Source: Candidatus Brachythrix odensensis (GTDB lineage Bacteria > Chloroflexota > Anaerolineae > J036 > Brachytrichaceae). Taken from it: DNA of 64,000 nucleotides. The position numbers and the translations under genes were made by a program. Below, one piece after another: positions 58,801 to 64,000 of this stretch. The notes under the pieces were generated by a model that had not been told where the DNA came from, ran no database searches, and saw nothing but the letters and a program-made list of their open reading frames with translations. Location: NCBI GenBank assembly GCA_016714465.1, contig JADKDT010000003.1:1-64000 (forward strand). Direction: 5' to 3'. Each line of letters starts with the position of its first letter. Positions within the stretch are counted from its first letter, which is position 1.

Positions 58801-60796
58801 CCGTCAGGCCGCCGCCCTGGCTGTTATAGGCCAGGTCGCCGGTGTTGTGATCGACGTCGCTGTCCTCGATGATGAGCGTTGTGCCATACCAGCTCAGAAT
58901 GCCGGCCCCATAGATCTGGGCGCGGTTGTCGTGGATTCTGCTGCCGATGATCATCATCGTCCCGCTCCCGAGGTCGATGCCACCGCCGTGATTGCCGGGG
59001 ACCGCGTTGTAGGCAATCTCCGTGCCGCTGATGAAGGTCGTGCTGTTGAGTTGGTTGCACAGGCCGCCGCAGCTGTAGGCGGTTGTGAAGTTGGCGTTGA
59101 TCGCCGACGCCGTAATCGTCATCGCGCCGCCGTTGTTGTTATAGACCCCGCCGCCGGTGTAGCCCGCTCCGTTGGTGAGCACGCGCGCCGCGTCCAGATT
59201 CAACACGCCGCCCTCATTGAAGATCGCGCCACCGCTGGTGATGACGTAGCCGTCGCTGAAATGGCTGGCGACAACGCGCGCGCTGCCGTGATCGTTGAAG
59301 AGACCCGCCCCAAACGTCGCAAAACCGTGCAGCAGCAAGGTGTTGCTGACGAGCAGCTCGGCCCCGCCGTGGTAGATGTTCCCACCCAGACCATTGAAGT
59401 CGTAATCGCCGCGCCCGCCATCAAGCAGGGTGATGTTCTCGACCGTGACAGCCGTGGTCGCGGTGATGAACAGCGCCCGGGCGGGATCAGACGATGGGTC
59501 GTAATACGGATCGATGGTGGTCGGGTTTGCCAGCGGGTCGCTCAGCGCCCAGGCCGTTGGGGTATAGCCGCCGCGCAGGGTCAGGTTGTGGGTGATGATG
59601 ACGGCCTGCCGAATCCCGGAACGCATTTGCCAGTGCGGGCAATAGCCCGCCACCTTGACGACATCGCCTTCGGCGGCCGCGTCCACGGCGCGCTGGACTT
59701 CCGCGGCGAGTGTGCCGGTGAAGGTTTGGCCCGTGCTCTGCACCCGGGCAAAACAGGTGGGGATGATTTCCACCGCGCCGATATCGGCCCGCGCGTTTTG
59801 CGGGCGGGCCGTGTTCGCCGTATCGACCTGGGGCGGATTGGCCGGATCCGCGGCGTCGATGGCCGGGCTGCGCGCGTCGAGCGGGAGATAGGCCGCTTGC
59901 TCGGGCGAGCCGCTGACCATCGACATCAACAGCGCGTCGGCGCCATTGAGATCACCGGCGGCGCCGAGAAATCCGCTGCTGTCATCGGCCAGGTTGTAGC
60001 CCAGAGACGTGACACTGCCGGTGGTGCGGGTGATGTTGGCGTAGCCGCTGTTCTGGAGCAATGTATTTCGCAACGTTAGCGCGCCGCCGTCAACGACGAT
60101 GTTGGCGCTGCTGAGGTTGTAGCCGTTGTAGGCGATCGTGGCGTTGACTGCCGTGAGCGGCACACCGGCGTCGATGTAGATGCCGTCGCCGGCGGCCGGG
60201 GCGAAGGCGGAGGCATAGTTGAACGCGATCGTGCTGTTCTCGAGGGAGACGCTGCCCCCGCCGGCGCGAATCGCGCCCCCATAGCCCGCGTAGTTGAATA
60301 CCAGCGCGCTTCGAGTGAGAGTAAGCGGGCCGGCGCTGTAGATCGCGCCGCCAAAGCCGCCGCCGACGTTCATCCCGGTGATATCCACCTGCGCCAGTTC
60401 CAGGCTGCCGTTGTTGTAAAACGCGCCCCCGGACAAACCGGTCGTGGTGTTGCCTTTGAGCGCGATCCCCTGCATGCGCAACGATGCCCCCGGATCGACG
60501 TAGATCATCGATGCGTTGAAGTTGCCCCCCTGCAGCGTGATGCGGCCGCCGCCATCGATCTTGGTTGGGAGTGCGACGGATTTGCTGGCGGTGAAATTGA
60601 TCGTGGCGCTGTCGTTGACGTTGTTGCAGTCGAAGGTGATCACCCCGCCGGCGGCCAGCGCGGCGTTGAGATTGGCTTCGTCGCAAACCGTGATGATGGT
60701 GTCAGCCCGCGCTGACCGGGCTGCGCCAAATAAGGACAGCGCGGCAAAAACGGTCGCGGCGAATACGGTCAGGGGGAGGAAAACCTTATTGCGCAT
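55868..60796 (-). CDS. Very large secreted right-handed beta-helix protein with Calx-beta domain
   Basis: A 1642-residue exported protein. The signal peptide is MRNKVFLPLTVFAATVFAAL...ARADT. A very long beta-helix region follows, with many Gly/Asn/Thr-rich rungs (GGGIYIGSNLDPGALTMKSV, GGAIWNQIGTLDVVDSLIER, GGGIYIQNAGAITLSNVTLS), a DUF11-type domain (LGLVKSASALDALPGQRITY), and near the end a Calx-beta domain (SAWEGSGVAVLTITLTATNP, GLIDDGVAEGPETFIAQLSG). It ends NPLTPRAYMPLLLR. Probably a surface or secreted adhesin or polysaccharide-active protein. ATG 60796 is chosen for the signal peptide; the longer frame crosses a hairpin. Confidence 0.82.
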   Translation of the reverse strand: MRNKVFLPLTVFAATVFAALSLFGAARSARADTIITVCDEANLNAALAAGGVITFDCNNVNDSATINFTASKSVALPTKIDGGGRITLQGGNFNASMIYVDPGASLRMQGIALKGNTTTGLSGGAFYNNGSLELAQVDITGMNVGGGFGGAIYSAGPLTLTRSALVFNYAGYGGAIRAGGGSVSLENSTIAFNYASAFAPAAGDGIYIDAGVPLTAVNATIAYNGYNLSSANIVVDGGALTLRNTLLQNSGYANITRTTGSVTSLGYNLADDSSGFLGAAGDLNGADALLMSMVSGSPEQAAYLPLDARSPAIDAADPANPPQVDTANTARPQNARADIGAVEIIPTCFARVQSTGQTFTGTLAAEVQRAVDAAAEGDVVKVAGYCPHWQMRSGIRQAVIITHNLTLRGGYTPTAWALSDPLANPTTIDPYYDPSSDPARALFITATTAVTVENITLLDGGRGDYDFNGLGGNIYHGGAELLVSNTLLLHGFATFGAGLFNDHGSARVVASHFSDGYVITSGGAIFNEGGVLNLDAARVLTNGAGYTGGGVYNNNGGAMTITASAINANFTTAYSCGGLCNQLNSTTFISGTEIAYNAVPGNHGGGIDLGSGTMMIIGSRIHDNRAQIYGAGILSWYGTTLIIEDSDVDHNTGDLAYNSQGGGLTAFGAELSLNRVRVISNTARSAGGLMLAAEIQTISDSVVAENYAPGLGGGAWLADGATALTRTTVASNTTDGSGGGIYIGSNLDPGALTMKSVTVTANSAAGVGGGGICVCLGAGPMRVDGDDVSINDNQSRYYGAGVYAYGNYTLTLSEFQINDNATTGNSGGAGGAGLQLNGVTNGGVALLSDGDILRNESQSTGGGIDSRGVDLSLTRVRVEANRAYNAGGILSSSTARAASLIIDSSVISANVAITLGAGGIWNNGNASLMVTGTRIISNVSATSAGALYNSGSVTFTLATFTNSLILSNTAGASGAGAIFNNGTLRFANGVIAGNRALPDASSLGGAIWNQIGTLDVVDSLIERNVADAAAGIFNNSGGFVSLRGSIVRANTAMVGDGGGAYNANATLILTDTRIAQNQARSGAGVLSNGAFTATAVTIEDNIATGNVGGAQAAGSVMITSSIVRRNQAGSAAGNFAGGLLLLNANALVANTVISGNSAGFAGGIYVYNTTGRIYDSAVYANTASQQAGGGINLDTSYLTISRTAIYSNSATGPVFPYGGGIYIQNAGAITLSNVTLSSNLAGYGGGIVMNGSNSGWITATTIARNIGISGTPSILFSGAVLRVANSIVGLGLGNGNECSGFPTDNGYNIETSNSCNFSSPTSLVNQFGLSLDSLRANGGSNASNWTHGLPPGNVAIDRIPAANCIVATDQRGTIRPQPIGTGRCDVGAFESDAPDLGLVKSASALDALPGQRITYTLSFSNSSPIVTATGAVITDILPPQLTGVSVAASMAVTQTGSGTLVFGLPPLAPGAGGVITLSGVVNALAAGDFLVVNSAMIGGVGDVTSINNASATTTTVTVPRARFSASTSSAWEGSGVAVLTITLTATNPYSGTPVGYQTFDGSASASSDYTATAGIAIVPAGQTAITITIGLIDDGVAEGPETFIAQLSGQPGSALGAPALASVTINDGNPLTPRAYMPLLLR

Positions 60797-60844
60797 GAAG
60801 GCCCGAGTATTGCAAACGTATTCAAATGCGTCAACCGGATGGAC

Positions 60845-60886
60845 TTTCGAAGCTGCCCCCCGGCGAAGCTGGGGGCAGCTTCGAGA
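60845..60886. repeat. Hairpin between divergent beta-helix and AhpD genes
   Basis: Arms of about 19 bp with one bulged C and two G.U (TTTCGAAGCTGCCCCCCGGC) around GAA. It lies between two gene starts, 29 bases before the AhpD-family ATG. Confidence 0.8.
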
Positions 60887-60914
60887 CCTCGCAAGTGGCG
60901 CGATACTGGGGCGC

Positions 60915-61499
60915 ATGACCCAGCCCACCCCCCGCTATCCGCTTCCAGCGATCGAAAACCTGCCCGAGGACATCCGCGCCCGCATCCTCGAGGTGCAGGA
61001 AAAGTCGGGCTTCATCCCCAACGTCTTTCTATCCTTCGCCCATCGGCCGGATGAATTCCGGGCTTTCTTCGCTTACCACGACGCCCTCATGCTGCGCGAG
61101 AGCGGGCTGAGCAAGGCCGAGCGCGAGATGATCGTCGTCGCCACCAGCGGGGTGAACAACTGTCTGTACTGCGTCGTCGCGCACGGGGCGATCCTGCGCA
61201 TCTACGCCCGCAACCCGCGCCTGTCCGACCAGCTCGCGACCAACCACCGCAAAGCCGAGATCACCCCTCGCCAACGGGCCATGCTCGACTTCGCCCTCAA
61301 AGTCGCCCAGGCCTCGCACACAGTCGAGAGCGCTGATTTCGATGCCCTGCACGCCCACGGTTTCAACGACGAGGACATCTGGGACATCGGCGCCGTCGCC
61401 GCCTTTTATGCCATGTCAAACCGGATGGCCAATCTGGTCGACCTGCGTCCAAACCCCGAGTTCTATGCCATGGGGCGGGCGGAGCGCAAACCGAAATAG
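60915..61499 (+). CDS. AhpD-family peroxidase-related protein (CxxC)
   Basis: A 194-residue carboxymuconolactone decarboxylase/AhpD-family protein. The redox pair is NCLYCVVAHG (CxxC followed by His), with SGLSKAEREMIVVATS before it and LDFALKVAQASHTVESADFD then ALHAHGFNDEDIWDIGAVAA after it. Members act in peroxide defence or are of unknown function; this one is of the uncharacterised-peroxidase-related subgroup. ATG 60915 (MTQPTPRYPLP). It stands alone between hairpins. Confidence 0.85.
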   Translation: MTQPTPRYPLPAIENLPEDIRARILEVQEKSGFIPNVFLSFAHRPDEFRAFFAYHDALMLRESGLSKAEREMIVVATSGVNNCLYCVVAHGAILRIYARNPRLSDQLATNHRKAEITPRQRAMLDFALKVAQASHTVESADFDALHAHGFNDEDIWDIGAVAAFYAMSNRMANLVDLRPNPEFYAMGRAERKPK

Positions 61500-61504
61500 G
61501 TCTC

Positions 61505-61551
61505 TTCCAGAAACAACACTCCCCGCAAAGCGGGGAGTGTTGTTTCTGGAA
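61505..61551. repeat. Perfect hairpin between convergent AhpD and nuoI genes
   Basis: 22-bp arms (TTCCAGAAACAACACTCCCCGC) with an AAA loop, filling most of the 59-base gap between the two stop codons. The T/A content in the outer arms makes this one of the more terminator-like copies. Confidence 0.88.
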
Positions 61552-61558
61552 ATTTCAG

Positions 61559-62368
61559 TTATGCGCCGGGCGGCTTGGCCCCGGGCGGGGGTCGCGCGCC
61601 CGGAGGGGCCGCGGATCCCGGAGGTTTGGCTGCGCCCGGCGGCTTGGCTGCGCCTGGAGGGGCCGCCGCGCCTGGCGCTTTGGCTGCGGGTGGCGCGGCG
61701 GGCTTGGGCGCAGCCGCTGCGGGAGCCGCCGCCGCCGGCGCTGCAGGTTTTGCCGCCGGGGCGCCCTTGGCCGGCTTGGCGCTCTCGGCCGCCTTGGCCT
61801 CCACTTCCACCGCCCAGTCGCTCGGATGAATCGCGGCGTGGAAGGTGTCGGGCTTCATCAGCATCGACTTGTTCAGCACCATCCGGCCATCCGGGGCGTC
61901 CTCGACGTAGTAACCCAGCTCGTAGTCCAGGTTCATCTTGATCGCATCAAACGGGCAGAACTCGGCGCAATACCCGCAGTTCATGCAGATCGTGCTGTCG
62001 ATGTAGAAGTCCTTTGGGGCCGGGATCGGGCGCTTGGTGACGGGATCCTCGGTCCGCACAATCCAGATGCACTGGGGCGGGCAGACTTTGGCGCAGATGC
62101 CGCACGAGGTGCACTTGTCCTCTTTCTTCTCGGTGTCATAGACCAGGAAGGGGATGTTCCGGAAGTTCTCCGGCATCGGAGCCTTCTCTTTTGGATACTC
62201 GATCGTGACCAGGCCGCGGGCCTTGGGGTTCTGGCGGCGCACCGCCCGGGCCGTGCCGGCCACCCCGCTCTTGCGCCCGAGATACTTCAGATCCTCGGCG
62301 TAGGTCATGAGGAAGTGCTTCAGCGTATAGCCGAGGCCCTTGAGGATGCCGGTTCCGAAAAGGCTCAT
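61559..62368 (-). CDS. nuoI: NADH-quinone oxidoreductase subunit I with Ala/Pro-rich tail
   Basis: A 269-residue complex I ferredoxin subunit. Two 4Fe-4S sites, CTSCGICAKVCPPQCIW and CMNCGYCAEFCPFDAI, carry electrons through the peripheral arm. The N-terminus has LKGLGYTLKHFLMTYA and GLVTIEYPKEKAPMPENF. After the usual end (about residue 190) a tail of some 75 residues follows, made of Ala/Pro/Lys/Gly repeats (PPGAAKPPGAAKPPG...), absent from ordinary NuoI. ATG 62368 overlaps the nuoCD stop (ATGA). nuoH is not between D and I, unlike the classical order. Confidence 0.93.
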   Translation of the reverse strand: MSLFGTGILKGLGYTLKHFLMTYAEDLKYLGRKSGVAGTARAVRRQNPKARGLVTIEYPKEKAPMPENFRNIPFLVYDTEKKEDKCTSCGICAKVCPPQCIWIVRTEDPVTKRPIPAPKDFYIDSTICMNCGYCAEFCPFDAIKMNLDYELGYYVEDAPDGRMVLNKSMLMKPDTFHAAIHPSDWAVEVEAKAAESAKPAKGAPAAKPAAPAAAAPAAAAPKPAAPPAAKAPGAAAPPGAAKPPGAAKPPGSAAPPGARPPPGAKPPGA

Positions 62369-64000
62369 CGATCCACCTCGCCGAGCACAATGTCCAGACT
62401 GCCCAGGACGACGACCGAGTCGGCGATCTTCTGGCCGATGGTCATCTCCTTGAGCGAATTCAGGTTGATAAACGAAGACGAGCGCACGTGATAGCGATAC
62501 GGGTTCTGCGCGCCGTCGCTCACCAGGTAGAAGCCCAGCTCGCCCTTGGGCGTCTCGACCCGGCCATAGGCCTGGCCGGCCGGAACGCGATGGTTGTAGG
62601 CCTTCTTGCCGGCCTGGATGTCGCCCGGCTTGGAGTTGTGCTCCATCTGATTCAGGCACTGCTGCAGAATCTTGATCGACTCGCGCATCTCCATGATCCG
62701 CAGGCGATAACGGTCGTAGACGTCGGCGCCATACAGCACGGGCACGTCCCAGTCGAAGCGATCGTAGATGCTGTACGGCTCGGCCCGCCGGATGTCGTAC
62801 GGGACACCCGCCGCGCGCAGACACGGGCCGGTCAGGCTGTAGGCGATCGAGCGATTGGCGGGCAGATAGCCCACCCCGATCGAACGGGCCTTGACGATCT
62901 CGTTGTCGCTCAGGAAGTATTCGAGCTCGTCGATGGCGCGGGGCAGGCGCTCGAAGGCCAGCTCGCGGGCGCGCTCGAATTGGGCCGGGGTCAGGTCGCG
63001 CGACACGCCGCCGAAGCGCATGTAGTTGCACATCATCCGGCTGCCGGCGACGCCCTCGAACAGGTCGACGATCAGGTCGCGCTCGGTAATGAAGTACAGG
63101 GCCGGGGTGAAGAAGGCGCCCAGGTCGTTAAGCAGGAAGCCGATCGACCAGAAGTGCGAGGCCACCCGGGTGAACTCGCTCATCAGCACCCGCAAGTACT
63201 CGGCCCGGTCGGTGGGCTTGATCCCCATCATCTTCTCGACCGTGGTCACATAGCCCAGCTCGTTGACCATCCCGGTGATGTAATCCAGCCGGTCGGTGTA
63301 CGGAATGTTGTGCAGCCAGGTGTTGCGCTCGCCGATCTTCTCGTGATTGCGGTGCAGATAACCCAGGACAAGTTTGAGGTCGGTGATCGTCTCACCGTCC
63401 AACTTCACCACCATCCGGAGCACACCGTGGGTGGACGGGTGCTGGGGGCCCATGTTGACGATGATCTGGTCGGTCTTCATCTCCGACGAATCGAGGATGC
63501 CGGCCCGCTTGAGCTCTTCGAAATCCTCGGGGCTCATCCCCGCGCCATGCGAACCCATCCCGGTGTTGAGCGAGGCCGTGTTGGCCTGCATGCTGTCATA
63601 GAGATTGCCGTCCGGGTTGGACTTGTAGTTCAGCGGGTCAAAACCGGCCGGGTAGTTGAGGTTGTCCTCCCACGGCACGCGGTCTTCGGCCAGCTTGTGG
63701 TTGCCGCCCGGCCAGCGCGACTCAAACGGCTTCGTGTCGCCCTCGAAATAGGCTTCCTTCCAGTCCTTGCGCAACGGCCAGCCGGCAAAGCCTTCCCACA
63801 TCAGGATGCGGCGCAGATCGGGGTTGCCCTCGAAGCGCACGCCATACATGTCGTAGGCCTCGCGCTCCTGGAACTCGGCCCCGGGATAGACCGGCACCAG
63901 CGACGGCACCCAGTCGGTCGGATCATTGCCCTTGGGGCGCGCCAGGCGGGCCTTGTAGCACAGGGTTGGTCCGCCTGTTGTGCGCTGCACGTGGTAGACC
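62365..64000 (-). CDS. nuoCD: NADH-quinone oxidoreductase fused C/D subunit (5' end beyond window)
   Basis: At least 544 residues are visible, running off the window at 64000 in an open frame (VYHVQRTTGG). The C part has the motif YPGAEFQEREAYDMYGVRFE and LRRILMWEGFAGWPLRKDW. The D part starts near MKTDQIIVNMGPQHPSTHGV and has LGYLHRNHEKIGE, RVASHFWSIGFLLNDLGAFF, RMMCNYMRFGGVSRD and the C-terminal GSLDIVLGEVDR. Fused NuoCD occurs in several phyla. It houses the quinone-site side of the peripheral arm. It overlaps nuoI by 4 bases, so translation is coupled. Confidence 0.93.
   Translation of the reverse strand, partial: VYHVQRTTGGPTLCYKARLARPKGNDPTDWVPSLVPVYPGAEFQEREAYDMYGVRFEGNPDLRRILMWEGFAGWPLRKDWKEAYFEGDTKPFESRWPGGNHKLAEDRVPWEDNLNYPAGFDPLNYKSNPDGNLYDSMQANTASLNTGMGSHGAGMSPEDFEELKRAGILDSSEMKTDQIIVNMGPQHPSTHGVLRMVVKLDGETITDLKLVLGYLHRNHEKIGERNTWLHNIPYTDRLDYITGMVNELGYVTTVEKMMGIKPTDRAEYLRVLMSEFTRVASHFWSIGFLLNDLGAFFTPALYFITERDLIVDLFEGVAGSRMMCNYMRFGGVSRDLTPAQFERARELAFERLPRAIDELEYFLSDNEIVKARSIGVGYLPANRSIAYSLTGPCLRAAGVPYDIRRAEPYSIYDRFDWDVPVLYGADVYDRYRLRIMEMRESIKILQQCLNQMEHNSKPGDIQAGKKAYNHRVPAGQAYGRVETPKGELGFYLVSDGAQNPYRYHVRSSSFINLNSLKEMTIGQKIADSVVVLGSLDIVLGEVDR

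Overview
The window is high-GC bacterial DNA that most resembles the Chloroflexota (Anaerolineae or Chloroflexia). Pointers are coenzyme F420 genes (cofC, cofD), a large LuxR/MalT-type regulator with a BTAD domain, a very long secreted beta-helix protein ending in a YMPLLL-type tail, Rieske/cytochrome b respiration, complex I genes, and intergenic DNA full of palindromic repeats. The phylum call is an inference from gene content; no rRNA or other direct marker is present. I saw no tRNA, rRNA, CRISPR array or insertion sequence.

Region 1 (1-9130, all on the minus strand) is a worn defence/accessory island: a Type I restriction subunit, a DUF262-DUF1524-DUF4268 (GmrSD-like) nuclease, a GIY-YIG/DUF4357 protein, a DUF4268 nuclease-like protein, a DUF4143 ATPase remnant and a VapBC pair. 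Every gene here is broken by frameshifts, mostly one-base changes in short homopolymers, while the protein sequence between breaks stays recognisable. This is either recent decay or poor consensus quality near a contig end.

Region 2 (9.2-24.2 kb) holds a divergent sugar dehydrogenase/lactonase-like pair, the BTAD regulator, an aminotransferase, and a redox-looking cluster (secreted protein, NapH/NosR-like 4Fe-4S membrane protein, membrane-anchored duplicated-domain protein, OmpR-type regulator and sensor kinase). Two promoters in this cluster carry TCTCCA direct repeats at 11-bp spacing, the likely operators of its own regulator. Then come cofD-cofC, an alkyltransferase-like DNA repair protein and an intact VapBC pair. 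Region 3 (24.4-46.6 kb) is mainly housekeeping and respiration: gltB, an HD-domain protein, recD2, C39 and S41 peptidases, an NBR1-like lipoprotein, a GNAT-GrpB fusion, a second two-component system, a Rieske/cytochrome b/heme-lipoprotein operon, an acyl-CoA synthetase and arsN1-arsM-like genes.

Region 4 (46.8-55.8 kb) is the most interesting part: an ECF-like sigma factor and a cytoplasmic zinc-finger anti-sigma, followed by a TPR-CHAT protease, a subtilisin-like protease and three lipoproteins. The CHAT gene and all three lipoprotein genes share one promoter pattern with fixed spacing (GTGATAT, 12 bases, CGCRTTYA), so this looks like a self-contained sigma-controlled protease/lipoprotein regulon. 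Region 5 (55.8-64 kb) holds the 1642-residue beta-helix protein, an AhpD-family protein and nuoCD-nuoI.

Throughout the window, intergenic gaps carry perfect or near-perfect hairpins with a shared GC core (about CCCCGGCGAAGCCGGGG) but outer arms unique to each site, often running across the stop codons of converging genes.
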